A stretch of 64,000 nucleotides of DNA from Clostridia bacterium (GTDB taxonomy: Bacteria; Bacillota; Clostridia; Lachnospirales; Lachnospiraceae). Positions 24,247 to 33,052 of this stretch are shown one piece after another. Each line of letters opens with the position of its first letter. Within the stretch, counting starts at the first letter, position 1. The stretch is from assembly GCA_910576205.1 (NCBI GenBank), contig CAJTHL010000019.1:1-64000 (forward strand), in the 5' to 3' direction. The notes beneath the pieces are model-generated. The model worked only from the letters and a program-made list of their open reading frames with translations. It was not told the origin of the DNA and searched no databases. The position numbers were made by a program, and so were the translations under genes.

Positions 24247-26115
24247 ATGACACGAAAACAAAAACGTCTGCTGACACGTATTATCGTGGCCGCAGTCCTG
24301 TTTCTTTGCGGGAACCTCATTCCCCTGCCTGAATGGGCCGAAATGGGGGTATTCCTGATCTGCTATGCTGTTGCCGGATGGGATATTGTCTGGAAAGCAA
24401 TCACAAATATCCTGCATGGACAGGTATTTGACGAAAATTTCCTTATGACGATTGCCACCGTAGGCGCACTGATCTTAGGCGAACATTCAGAAGGCGTGGC
24501 TGTTATGCTGTTTTATCAGGTAGGGGAATGGTTCCAGTCTTATGCCGTTTCCAAGTCCCGGAAATCCATTACAAGCCTTATGGACATCCGGCCAGACTAT
24601 GCCAATGTAGAACGGGACGGAAAACTGATCCAGGTAGACCCTGACGAGGTAAAAATTGGCGATACAATTATTGTGAAACCCGGAGAGCGCATACCTCTGG
24701 ACGGAAAAATTATCAAAGGCGTTTCTGCTCTTGATACTTCTGCGCTGACAGGCGAATCCATGCCCCGTGAAGTAGAGCCGGGAATGGACGTTATCAGCGG
24801 TTGTATCAATCAGACAGGTATTCTTACCATAGAAACCACAAAGGAATTTGGAGAATCCACAGTTGCCAAAATCCTTGACCTAGTGGAAAATGCAAGCGAC
24901 AAAAAAGGCAGGACAGAAAACTTTATCAGCCGGTTTGCCAGATACTATACGCCAATCGTTGTATTTGCTGCTCTGGCCCTGGCAGTCCTGCCTCCGATTT
25001 TCCTGCAGCAGTCTTTCAGCATATGGATTTACAGGGCATTAACCTTCCTGGTTATTTCTTGCCCCTGCGCACTGGTGATCTCCATTCCGCTTAGTTTCTT
25101 TGGCGGTATCGGCGGTTCCTCCAAAATCGGTGTTTTGGTTAAGGGGAGCAACTACCTGGAATCCCTGGCCCATGCGGAGGTGGTGGTCTTTGACAAAACA
25201 GGCACCCTGACAAAAGGCTCCTTTGCTGTCAGTGAAATCCATGCTGTAGATGTGAAAGATTCACAGCTTTTGGAGATGGCCGCATATGCAGAGGATTATT
25301 CCAACCATCCTATTTCTCTTTCCATCAAGGCAGCCTACGGAAAAAAGATTGACAATTCCCGAATCACGGATGTTCAGGAAATTGCCGGCCACGGTGTCCA
25401 GGCAGTGATCGATGGAAAGAAGATTCTCGCCGGCAACGCAAAACTTATGGAGAGAGAACATATCAAATATGCCCCATCTTCTTCCGTGGGTACAGTCGTT
25501 TATCTGGCCTGCGACGGAACATACGCCGGATGTATTGTGATTGAGGATGAAATCAAGGCCGACGCAGCCGCTGCTATTAAAAATCTGAAATCCTCCGGTA
25601 TCCGCAGGACAGTCATGTTGACCGGAGATGCGGATGCAGTCGGCAAAAAAGTAGCCGGACGCCTCGGTCTGGATCAGGCATATACCGAACTTCTCCCGGC
25701 TGATAAGGTTGACCGTGTGGAGGATTTGCTGAAAGAAAAAAGTGAAAAAGGCAAGCTGGTATTTGTCGGTGACGGCATCAATGACGCTCCTGTGCTGGCA
25801 AGGGCCGATGTAGGTATCGCTATGGGTGGCCTGGGTTCTGACGCCGCTATTGAAGCTGCCGATGTTGTCTTGATGACAGACGAGCCTTCCAAGATTGCAG
25901 CGGTAATGAAAATCGCCCGCAAGACGATCCGAATTGCAAACCAGAATATTGTGTTTGCCCTGGGCGTCAAATTCCTGGTGCTCATTTTGGGCGCTCTCGG
26001 TAAGGCAAATATGTGGGCGGCTGTATTTGCCGATGTAGGCGTTTCCATCATTGCAATTCTGAACGCCATCCGGGCTATGCGGGTAAAGCATCTGGACAGA
26101 TCGGCCAAACGGTAA
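24247..26115 (+). CDS. Cd/Zn/Pb-type P1B ATPase (CadA/ZntA-like)
   Basis: A 622-residue heavy-metal exporter. Motifs: TGES in LTGESMPR, the ion site SCPCALVISIPLSFFGG, phosphorylation DKTGTLTKG, the HP motif [18 protein letters not shown], and a C-terminal membrane pair with GALGKANMWAAVFADVG, whose Asp is typical of Zn/Cd pumps. I use the ATG at 24247, preceded by AAAGGAG. The GTG at 24220 lies before that site. It has no N-terminal HMA domain, which is encoded separately upstream. It is transcribed towards the ArsR genes. Confidence 0.92.
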   Translation: MTRKQKRLLTRIIVAAVLFLCGNLIPLPEWAEMGVFLICYAVAGWDIVWKAITNILHGQVFDENFLMTIATVGALILGEHSEGVAVMLFYQVGEWFQSYAVSKSRKSITSLMDIRPDYANVERDGKLIQVDPDEVKIGDTIIVKPGERIPLDGKIIKGVSALDTSALTGESMPREVEPGMDVISGCINQTGILTIETTKEFGESTVAKILDLVENASDKKGRTENFISRFARYYTPIVVFAALALAVLPPIFLQQSFSIWIYRALTFLVISCPCALVISIPLSFFGGIGGSSKIGVLVKGSNYLESLAHAEVVVFDKTGTLTKGSFAVSEIHAVDVKDSQLLEMAAYAEDYSNHPISLSIKAAYGKKIDNSRITDVQEIAGHGVQAVIDGKKILAGNAKLMEREHIKYAPSSSVGTVVYLACDGTYAGCIVIEDEIKADAAAAIKNLKSSGIRRTVMLTGDADAVGKKVAGRLGLDQAYTELLPADKVDRVEDLLKEKSEKGKLVFVGDGINDAPVLARADVGIAMGGLGSDAAIEAADVVLMTDEPSKIAAVMKIARKTIRIANQNIVFALGVKFLVLILGALGKANMWAAVFADVGVSIIAILNAIRAMRVKHLDRSAKR

Positions 26116-26134
26116 TGCCATTGTTTCCAAAAAA

Positions 26135-26168
26135 ATGCGCCGTCCTCTGATTATGGCAGACGGCGCAT
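26135..26168 (+). terminator. Strong terminator between the Cd/Zn ATPase and arsR genes
   Basis: A 10-bp perfect stem ATGCGCCGTC / GACGGCGCAT with A-rich sequence on one side and TTCATTT on the other, so it may serve both converging transcripts. Confidence 0.8.
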
Positions 26169-26173
26169 TTCAT

Positions 26174-26539
26174 TTATAAATTTGTCGGACAGGATATTTT
26201 GAACAGGGCATCAATCGATTTGTGCAACTGTTTTGCCTGGGGTGTATCGGCCAATGAGTAGTACATTTCTTTACCATCCCTGCGCCCGGTTATGATCCCG
26301 CTCTTTTTCAGTATACGCAGATGGTGTGATACGGCAGGGGCGCTCATATCAACCGCCGCCGCAATATTGCACACACATTCCTCGCAATGGCATAACAGCC
26401 ACAAAATCCGTAAGCGCGTTGGATCGCCAAGCTGCTGAAATAAAAAGGATATTTCTTTGAAATCCTCCGCCAATGGCATTTTTTCCAAAACACGTTTTAT
26501 ATTCTGTCCGTGGTTATGAGGCAGATTGTAATGTTCCAC
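26174..26539 (-). CDS. ArsR/SmtB-family metal-sensing repressor (CadC-like)
   Basis: A 121-residue winged helix. The alpha-3 metal site is CHCEECVCNIAAAV, matching the ELCVCDL-type Cd/Pb/Zn sensor site. The N-terminus carries His residues (HYNLPHNHG). The recognition helix is SAPAVSHHLRILKKSGI. I use the GTG at 26539: GGAAGGAG lies nine bases ahead and would be inside the coding region of the longer frame. It converges with the ATPase gene and is divergent from the second arsR gene. Confidence 0.88.
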   Translation of the reverse strand: MEHYNLPHNHGQNIKRVLEKMPLAEDFKEISFLFQQLGDPTRLRILWLLCHCEECVCNIAAAVDMSAPAVSHHLRILKKSGIITGRRDGKEMYYSLADTPQAKQLHKSIDALFKISCPTNL

Positions 26540-26621
26540 AGCAATCAACTCCTTCCTCACACAATAATAACCATAACTTTTTTAACTGTCAAACAGCTTC
26601 ACATAGATTTGGAGGTAAAAC

Positions 26622-26939
26622 ATGAGCAACACGGAAAAGACCACATTTCAAATCCCGACACAGCAAGAATTGGAGCAGCTAAGCGAACTGCACAAAGCAA
26701 TGGGGGATTACAGCCGTATGAGAATCCTGTGGATTTTGATGGGCCAGGAATTATGCGTCAGCGATCTGGCAAAGCAAATGAACATCACGGAATCGGCTGT
26801 TTCCCATCAGCTCCGGGAGCTTCGTATCACAAGACTGGTTCAGTCGCATAAAGTCGGAAAGAATGTATTTTACTCTCTGTTGGATGAACATATCCAATGG
26901 GTACTGGAAGAAACATATGCCCACATTTCAGAAAGATAA
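26622..26939 (+). CDS. Second ArsR-family repressor
   Basis: A 105-residue winged helix. The alpha-3 site reads ELCVSDLAKQ, so the second Cys of the usual ELCVCDL is Ser, and metal binding by that site may be weakened or use other ligands. The recognition helix is TESAVSHQLRELRITRLVQ. GGAGG precedes the ATG. It is divergently arranged with the other arsR gene over an 82-bp gap that likely holds operators for both. Confidence 0.87.
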   Translation: MSNTEKTTFQIPTQQELEQLSELHKAMGDYSRMRILWILMGQELCVSDLAKQMNITESAVSHQLRELRITRLVQSHKVGKNVFYSLLDEHIQWVLEETYAHISER

Positions 26940-26944
26940 AATGA

Positions 26945-26975
26945 AGCCCCCATTCCGCATATCTGGAAGGGGGCT
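26945..26975 (+). terminator. Hairpin after the second arsR gene
   Basis: A 7-bp stem AGCCCCC / GGGGGCT. The T-run is poor, so termination is likely but not certain. The nitroreductase gene converges from the other side. Confidence 0.5.
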
Positions 26976-26998
26976 GCACGAAGCTGTCCGATATTGAG

Positions 26999-27517
26999 TT
27001 ACAGGCTTTCGTAGGAAACCAACTGGCTTACAGGAATACGGGCGCTGTCAAAACGCTCTGTGTCCGCCACCCCTTCATCAGAATAACCGATTGCCAGGAT
27101 ATTGACCGGCTCCAGGTTGGAGGGGAGAGAAAATTCCTTGCTAAGAACATCCGGCTTGAAGTAGCATACCCAGACAGAACCAAGCCCAAGCTCCGTGGCT
27201 TGAAGCATCATGTGATCCGTCAAAATGGAAGCGTCAATGTCGCCGGTCTGCTTCTTATCAAAGGGACGAACCCATGCCTTATTGTGATCGGCGCAGACGA
27301 TGATAGCCAGAGGCGCCCCATAGATATTAGCTGCCTTTCCGATCTTTGCCAGTCCTTCCTCGCCCTGAACGGCAATCAGGTGAACAGGTTGGAGATTAGC
27401 GGCAGTCGGAGCTACGTGGGCCGCCTCCAGAATCTTTTCCAGCTTTTCCGCTTCAACTTTCTGATCGGTGTAGCTGCGTACAGAGTAGCGCTGTTTTGCA
27501 ATGTTAATGAAATCCAT
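26999..27517 (-). CDS. Nitroreductase-family FMN oxidoreductase
   Basis: A 172-residue protein with the family start (RYSVRSYTDQKV) binding FMN phosphate, the AAHVAPTAANLQPVHLIAV segment, ILTDHMMLQATELGLGSVWVC and a C-terminal PVNILAIGY strand. It reduces nitro compounds, quinones or similar with NAD(P)H. The ATG at 27517 is preceded by AAAGGAC. Divergent to it is an HxlR-type regulator, the usual partner of redox-stress flavoproteins. Confidence 0.9.
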   Translation of the reverse strand: MDFINIAKQRYSVRSYTDQKVEAEKLEKILEAAHVAPTAANLQPVHLIAVQGEEGLAKIGKAANIYGAPLAIIVCADHNKAWVRPFDKKQTGDIDASILTDHMMLQATELGLGSVWVCYFKPDVLSKEFSLPSNLEPVNILAIGYSDEGVADTERFDSARIPVSQLVSYESL

Positions 27518-27660
27518 CGTTTTATGTCCTTTCTGTGTGAAATTTTTATGTGTCAAACCGACCATCAAGTATATTGTATCACCAATCAAAAATTCCGCAA
27601 TTACGCACTTTTTTGGTAGGCACTACCCAAAAGGATAGCCCCTGCGGTAAAGGAGAATGT

Positions 27661-28032
27661 ATGATGAAATTTGAGAAAACGCAATTTAACTGTCCGGTTG
27701 AAGCGACTCTGTCCTTAATCGGAGGAAAATATAAACCGCTGATACTTTGGCATTTGATCGGCCATCCTCTCCATTACATGGAATTGCAACGGCTGATTCC
27801 CAGAGCCACCCCTAAAATGCTTTCGCAACAGCTCCACGATTTGGAGGATTGCGGCATGATCCACCGTGAAGTAATTCCAGAAAAACCACCTAAAACAATT
27901 TACTCCCTGACTACATTTGGAAAAAGTATTTTGCCAGTCCTGGACGCAATGTGTAAATGGGGGATAGGATATTTAGACGGCCTGGACGTTCAGCCTCCGT
28001 GCTGCATTACCAAAAATCAATCGCCACTATAA
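27661..28032 (+). CDS. HxlR-family transcriptional regulator
   Basis: A 123-residue winged helix: FNCPVEATLSLIGGKYKPLILWHL, PRATPKMLSQQLHDLEDCGMIHREV and TIYSLTTFGKSILPVLDAMCKWG. Cys residues in the N-terminal motif and at the end (PPCC) suit redox or electrophile sensing, as in HypR/QorR types. AAAGGAG precedes the ATG. It is divergent from the nitroreductase gene and most likely controls it. Confidence 0.9.
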   Translation: MMKFEKTQFNCPVEATLSLIGGKYKPLILWHLIGHPLHYMELQRLIPRATPKMLSQQLHDLEDCGMIHREVIPEKPPKTIYSLTTFGKSILPVLDAMCKWGIGYLDGLDVQPPCCITKNQSPL

Positions 28033-28037
28033 AACAA

Positions 28038-28074
28038 ACAGAGATAACTGATCTGCCGGGTCAGTTATCTCTGT
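28038..28074 (+). terminator. Long hairpin terminator after the HxlR gene
   Basis: A perfect 14-bp stem, ACAGAGATAACTGA / TCAGTTATCTCTGT, with a nine-base loop. The following tract is weakly T-rich. Confidence 0.7.
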
Positions 28075-28082
28075 TCCTGAAT

Positions 28083-28241
28083 TTATATCAAACTCTGCCG
28101 GACATAATTACATAAAGCTGAAAAATCCACATCCGGATTCTTGCTTAAGATTTTCCGCAGACATTCTTCTGCTTTACGGTGCTGCTCCGGCTTTTCCAAA
28201 TCATTTCGCAAAACCCTTTCTCGGACGCCGGGATGCTTGCC
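28083..28241 (-). pseudogene. Short C-terminal remnant of an unidentified gene
   Basis: An open minus-strand frame of 52 codons without a start, running from just after a TAG. It ends in a natural-looking tail (ERVLRNDLEKPEQHRKAEE, then CLRKILSKNPDVDFSAL, then CNYVRQSLI). Composition looks like real protein. I do not recognise the family. It marks a junction between the redox genes and the next segment. Confidence 0.35.
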
Positions 28242-28293
28242 CTACCTTGTCAGGCTGTGACTTATTGGGGATATGTAACCGTAAAGATATTTC

Positions 28294-28761
28294 TTACTCA
28301 TACTCACCAATGATACTTCCTTTTTGGATGATATGCTTTTCAGCCTTTTTCAGAAAACTTCTTTTCATGGAATTAACACTTATATTCATTTCACAGTCTA
28401 AGGAATAGACTGTGAAACGGTAAGTATGCTTTTTCCCTTTCGGTGGCTTTGGCCCCGCATAGCGATGAAACCCGTACCCTATTCCTTGACAGGCATCCCC
28501 CAATACCGACACGATCTTGCCTGCCGGAATGTTCCCCTTTATTTTATCAGCAGCAGGAATATTCCAAATCAGCCAGTGCGTAAAGTTTTTAATCGGATGA
28601 GATATATCTTCCAATGTAATAGCTAGAGTCTTTGCATCTGATGATAAATTTTTTATGACAAATTCCGGCGATATGTCTTGCCCTCGGCCTGTATATTCGA
28701 TTGGGATTTTCCCTCCATTATCCATACCAGCAAATTCAAATTCCAAAACCATATAATTCAT
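28294..28761 (-). CDS. YbhB/YbcL-type PEBP (Raf-kinase-inhibitor-like) protein
   Basis: A 155-residue protein with the phosphatidylethanolamine-binding-protein fold marks: IPIEYTGRGQDISPEFVI, THWLIWNIPA, and YAGPKPPKGKKHTYRFTVYSLD. Bacterial members are soluble. Their ligand and role are unknown. GGAGG lies upstream of the ATG. It is followed on the other side by an AT-rich segment of foreign look. Confidence 0.88.
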   Translation of the reverse strand: MNYMVLEFEFAGMDNGGKIPIEYTGRGQDISPEFVIKNLSSDAKTLAITLEDISHPIKNFTHWLIWNIPAADKIKGNIPAGKIVSVLGDACQGIGYGFHRYAGPKPPKGKKHTYRFTVYSLDCEMNISVNSMKRSFLKKAEKHIIQKGSIIGEYE

Positions 28762-28930
28762 AATCCCTCAATCCCTCCAATTATCTTTAATTCACTCTCC
28801 AGTATATCATTATTCATTTTGAATACCTCCAAAACTATATTAATCAGCATTATTAATTGACAATGTGAACCCTATTGGATAATACCACCCTTTCTACAAA
28901 AGCCCTTGCCGATTTACGTTTCTCCTACAA

Positions 28931-29950
28931 TTACAACTTATCAGATACTTCTGCAAGTTCCAACTCATCATCTTCCGATATTCTCACCTCAAAAATTGCA
29001 GAAACCCCCGCTGCTTTCGCTGCATCAATAACTGAATCTTTCGCATCCTTTTCTATGTTCAGCCCAAGTATTACACAATAAGGACGCCACTTTTTACACA
29101 CTGGCCCCTGCAAATAATATGGCGTATTAAGAATGCCTCGCCATTCAGCATCATACTCATGGCATTTCTTTTTAATAAGTATAATCTTCTCCAGTTCCCA
29201 AGTATGTTCTGGAAGGTTCTTTACTAAAGATTCTTTATGATTGCCGCCTAAATTTTCCAGTATTTTATGCACTGCATAATCTCTCGCATACATTGTAGCG
29301 TCATACTTTTCATCAGAGTAGCAAACTGGATATATGCTAAAGCCTAAATCTTTTCTATCACATCCTGTACAAACATCTTCCGTTCCGCACAAAAATAATG
29401 AACTGTCAAGCCTATCATAAACAACTGTAAATCCTTTGTGCTGATCAGCATATTTTAACCACAAATTTTCATTTTTCCAAGTATCCGAAAAGCAAACAGA
29501 ATAAACTTCCTTACGCAACTGATTTCTTAACTCTTTAAAGAAGTTATATGAAGCATTTCCTATAAAATCAATATTGGCGTTTGACAATGCCATTTTGCAC
29601 ACTTCCATAGGAATCCCCAAAACATTTGCAAAATAAGCAATCTCTTTCTCATAATTTTCCGCATTACCGATTACTTGTCTAATTTTCTCATAAACCAATT
29701 TTCGATCTATTCTAATATATGTATCAAAAGGATCGTCATAATAATTTGAAGTTGAGAAAAATAATTTATTCTCCTTAAGTGCTGTAAGTGTTCTGTCATT
29801 TACCGCACGATATCTATATAAAAATCTTGGAAATTTCATTGCGTCCATCAGTCGTTTGATATCACTCTGCATATCTTTTCCATCAAGGCTACACAAAGTA
29901 TCCCAAAACTTTTTCCGTTCTTCAATATTCATACTCCATTCTTCATTCAT
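28931..29950 (-). CDS. DUF2971 protein, second gene of a putative defence pair
   Basis: A 339-residue soluble protein of the DUF2971 family: FLYRYRAVNDRTLTALKENKL with FSTSNYYDDPFD, CFSDTWKNENLWLKYADQHKG and VCYSDEKYDA. The biochemical activity of the family is not established. The ATG at 29950 has AAGGAG nine bases upstream, while the ATG at 29995 has none. It is AT-rich relative to the flanking backbone and lies 71 bp behind a nuclease-like gene in the same direction, suggesting a two-gene operon. Confidence 0.8.
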   Translation of the reverse strand: MNEEWSMNIEERKKFWDTLCSLDGKDMQSDIKRLMDAMKFPRFLYRYRAVNDRTLTALKENKLFFSTSNYYDDPFDTYIRIDRKLVYEKIRQVIGNAENYEKEIAYFANVLGIPMEVCKMALSNANIDFIGNASYNFFKELRNQLRKEVYSVCFSDTWKNENLWLKYADQHKGFTVVYDRLDSSLFLCGTEDVCTGCDRKDLGFSIYPVCYSDEKYDATMYARDYAVHKILENLGGNHKESLVKNLPEHTWELEKIILIKKKCHEYDAEWRGILNTPYYLQGPVCKKWRPYCVILGLNIEKDAKDSVIDAAKAAGVSAIFEVRISEDDELELAEVSDKL

Positions 29951-30021
29951 CTCTATATACTCCTTGAATACCTTTTTGAAAATGTTATATCCCATTTAGA
30001 ACAAATACCGTTTTCTACTCT

Positions 30022-31362
30022 TCACAAAATAAGATTATATCGTTCAAAAAGTTTATCAAAAAAATCACATATCATTTGTTTAGCATTGACCTCATCCAAG
30101 AACTCATATCCACCAAATCGATATACTTCATATCCTTTCAACCGCAATGTCCTATCATCCTTTACCATCTCTGCATACAATGATGGTTCGGCTTTTCCAT
30201 TCAAAGAATAATGTTGCTGTCCATCTAATTCAAAAACAATCTGCACTCCCCCTGGTAAAAGCATCAAAAAATCCATTCTTTGATGCGAATACACCACGTT
30301 TCCATTTCTTTGATATTTACTACGAGGATCATAATGTAAATACACCTGCGGAACTAATGCCGGAATATTTTTCTTTACAGGATGACGGTAATAATTGTAA
30401 TATGTCCTGAAAAAAATTTTTTCAATATCCGAATCCAAAGATTGTCTTAATCTTCCATACAATCCCAATTCCGGATCACCATCGTTCTTTTTATTATTTT
30501 CTTTCCACCACTCAACCAATGAATTCCACTGTAAGCCATCTGCTCCTGCTTCAAAATTATAGAGCAAACAGTTATCTGTATCCCCTATCAGCCGTAGTTC
30601 ATTACTGATCGAATTCTCAATAGTAATATCCGGCTTTTGACCGACGGGTGCAAAAATGAGATTTTTTAATTCTCCCTCAACAATTCTTCTTTTTCCTATG
30701 CTGTAATGCGGAACTCCTGACTTTTGGGAACTGATATATAATTCATATCCATCTTCCTTAATTATCCCATTTATTCCCTGAACGTATTTCTTCTGTTCTT
30801 CCCCTTCTCTCACTTCTGGCTTCACCAGACACTCTAAAAATTTAACAAATGTTTCATCGGACAGATACTTTATTTCTAATCGGTTAATAAGCAATTCCTT
30901 ATATGACATTGTCTTATCCAACTTTACAGCAGACATAATTTCTTCACCTACAGTTAATCCAATGAAAAAATCCGGGACTTCAGACATATTCCAAATAAAT
31001 GAGAGAAAATTGTCTAAACTCATCCTCCCTTCCATATCACCTAAAGAATCCAAAAAATCAACAATTCGCCTTCTCGTCACAAATGAAAATTCTAACTCCG
31101 TATCAGCTAAATAAGGCTCCATCGCTTTTATCATTGCCGTGCTCTCAAATTCTTTCGCTATCCTTCTCGCCAATTTCCAAATATCATCATCCGATAACTT
31201 TTCCAACCCATTTAAAACATATTTCCGCTTACTATGCATTGGTTCAAGTCCATCATCCGGTTCAATCCCATATGCACTGCATGCTTCATCCAGATCATAT
31301 GCTTTATATTCACAGGCAAATTGATTTGCAATTACATTCCTTAATTCATCAACTTTCCTCAT
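30022..31362 (-). CDS. AbiJ-like protein with C-terminal Vsr/DUF559-type nuclease domain
   Basis: A 446-residue protein in three parts. Residues 1-75 are helical (ACSAYGIEPDDGL, SKRKYVLNGLEKLSDDDIWKLARRI), like N-terminal modules of AbiJ-type abortive-infection proteins. The middle (about 85-220) has the VTRRRIVDFLDSL, FVKFLECLVKPEVR and IIKEDGYELY pattern often attached to defence effectors. The C-terminal 110 residues carry the PD-(D/E)XK-like Vsr/DUF559 signature: RMDFLMLL, FELDGQQHY, a following D-x-x-R (KDDRTLRLKG) and YEVYRFGGYEF. GGGAGG precedes the ATG. The family match is by eye. A nuclease-based anti-phage role is inferred. Confidence 0.7.
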   Translation of the reverse strand: MRKVDELRNVIANQFACEYKAYDLDEACSAYGIEPDDGLEPMHSKRKYVLNGLEKLSDDDIWKLARRIAKEFESTAMIKAMEPYLADTELEFSFVTRRRIVDFLDSLGDMEGRMSLDNFLSFIWNMSEVPDFFIGLTVGEEIMSAVKLDKTMSYKELLINRLEIKYLSDETFVKFLECLVKPEVREGEEQKKYVQGINGIIKEDGYELYISSQKSGVPHYSIGKRRIVEGELKNLIFAPVGQKPDITIENSISNELRLIGDTDNCLLYNFEAGADGLQWNSLVEWWKENNKKNDGDPELGLYGRLRQSLDSDIEKIFFRTYYNYYRHPVKKNIPALVPQVYLHYDPRSKYQRNGNVVYSHQRMDFLMLLPGGVQIVFELDGQQHYSLNGKAEPSLYAEMVKDDRTLRLKGYEVYRFGGYEFLDEVNAKQMICDFFDKLFERYNLIL

Positions 31363-31448
31363 ATCTTCCTCCCTAGTTTTACATCAGTATTTTAACATAT
31401 CGCCCTATATTTTTCTATGTAATTTCCCAATTCACACAAATTCGCAAG

Positions 31449-31586
31449 CAATGCAATCTTCCGTAAGATTGCGTATTTTGGCAGGAATCCGTTTCCGGTA
31501 TTCCTGCCAAAATGCTTGTTGGTGATATATCCCCAAACCCCTGAGATCATCACCTGCGGTGATGGCTGCGCGTTCCGTTGGAACGC
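31449..31586. other. Cluster of four perfect hairpins between the relaxase and the AT-rich island
   Basis: Four inverted repeats in 140 bp: GCAATCTT / AAGATTGC (31453-31472), ATTTTGGCAGGAAT / ATTCCTGCCAAAAT (31475-31513), ATCACC / GGTGAT (31549-31563), GCGTTCC / GGAACGC (31570-31586). None has a long T-run. They may be terminators, an origin-of-transfer-like structure or an insertion scar. The interval 31363-31610 has no gene. Confidence 0.5.
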
Positions 31587-31610
31587 TGAAAAACAAAAAC
31601 AGGAAGGAAC

Positions 31611-33020
31611 CTATTGCCGTGACTTCTGCGTGTCCCTCTGCGGTTCCCGCCCGGTAGGAATGTCCAGCAAATGCTCCACATTCGCCCGGACATTATGGAG
31701 CTCCTTCATATCAGCCCTGGCCTGCTTGTAAGAAGAATAGGCTTTCCGTTTCTGTTCCAGGAGCCCGGCGTATTCTTCCCGTAAAGATTTGACGGAAGGC
31801 AGCTTTGTGATCCCCAATCCGTCAAAGTGTTTCTTTGCCGCCTGGTGCAGCAGGATTTCCGTCTCATGCGCCGCACGGAATTTTTTGCTGTACCCGGCTT
31901 TCCGGTATTCCACATAGACCGCCCGCGTCTTGACATAATTGACGATCTGTTTCTGCAGTTCCCCGTTGGCGGCCATCTGGGATTCCAGTTCCTTGATCTG
32001 TACCGACAGCGCATTAAAACTGGCAGTAACGGCGTCTGATTTTTCCTGCAAGTCCTCATAGCTCATATCGCCATGCTCTTTGAGCCAGATCACTGCCTGG
32101 GAGAGCTGTTTTAAGTTGAACACCTTCGCCCAGCGTTCATACCCCGGACCTTTGCCGGAGCGGATTGCCGCCTCAATATCCACCAGCAGCCCGACTTTGG
32201 AAACCGGCTTTTGTGGGGAGGTACGGCGCGGCTTTGCCGTCCGCGTGCCGGCGATCCGTTCTTTGATGGCCTGCTCGGTATAGTCGCCTTTCAGCGTGTC
32301 ACACCGGGTATATCTATCTTCCGGCGACAGGCGAAAGCGAAGGTGCTTTCGCTCCCGGTTGACTTCAATCCCAGCCGCCTCCAGCTTTTTCAAAAGTTCT
32401 TCAAAGTCCTTCGGCTTTTCTTCCAGGGCCGCGTCGATAGCCCATCGTAGCTGTTCCTGGTGGGAAGGCTGTTTCTGACTTCCCATCCATGTGCCGTAAT
32501 GCTCCCGGCTGGGTTTCGGATTCTCTACAATGGAAAGCCCATGCTCCAGGCACAGCTTGTCATTCATGCGCCGGATCGCCCATGTAGAGCCCCAGAAGTT
32601 GCGGAATTTTTTCTGATAGTCCAGCGTGGTAGAATCTATGATGATGTGGTTATGGACATGGTGTTTATCCACATGGGTGCAGACAACAAAGGCATGGTTT
32701 CCCTTTGTCAGTTTCAATGCCAGTTCCCGCCCGATCTGGTTGGCTTCTTCCGGCGTGACCTCACCCGGCTTAAATGCCTGCCGGAGATGGTAGGCGATCA
32801 CATCATCCGCGCCCCGGTCACGTCCGGTCAGGTTCGCATACTGGCGCTTGGATAAAAGGAATTCCGCATCAGCGGTCCGGGTGTCGCACTCATAACCATA
32901 AATGAATTTCCCAAAATCGGTTTTCTGCGGATTCTTTACATAGTCAATGATGTCCGCTATGGCCGTGGAAATATCCCGGCCTTTTCCAACATGCAGCGGC
33001 ATGAGCCGGGTAGTTGCCAT
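31611..33020 (-). CDS. Relaxase / mobilization nuclease (element B)
   Basis: A 469-residue MobA/VirD2-type relaxase that nicks its origin of transfer and pilots the strand. The three-histidine metal motif is HVDKHHVHNHIIID, and the upstream region has the family blocks YVKNPQKT and VIAYHLRQAFKPGEVTPEEA. The catalytic Tyr is probably within the N-terminal YGYECD or YANLTG segment. The C-terminal half is coiled coil. AGGGGGTGAAGGG precedes the ATG. It belongs with the MobC gene at 43537, from which it is now separated by the nested element. Confidence 0.9.
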   Translation of the reverse strand: MATTRLMPLHVGKGRDISTAIADIIDYVKNPQKTDFGKFIYGYECDTRTADAEFLLSKRQYANLTGRDRGADDVIAYHLRQAFKPGEVTPEEANQIGRELALKLTKGNHAFVVCTHVDKHHVHNHIIIDSTTLDYQKKFRNFWGSTWAIRRMNDKLCLEHGLSIVENPKPSREHYGTWMGSQKQPSHQEQLRWAIDAALEEKPKDFEELLKKLEAAGIEVNRERKHLRFRLSPEDRYTRCDTLKGDYTEQAIKERIAGTRTAKPRRTSPQKPVSKVGLLVDIEAAIRSGKGPGYERWAKVFNLKQLSQAVIWLKEHGDMSYEDLQEKSDAVTASFNALSVQIKELESQMAANGELQKQIVNYVKTRAVYVEYRKAGYSKKFRAAHETEILLHQAAKKHFDGLGITKLPSVKSLREEYAGLLEQKRKAYSSYKQARADMKELHNVRANVEHLLDIPTGREPQRDTQKSRQ

Positions 33021-33052
33021 CCCTTCACCCCCTTAATGAAAAATTGGCTGTG

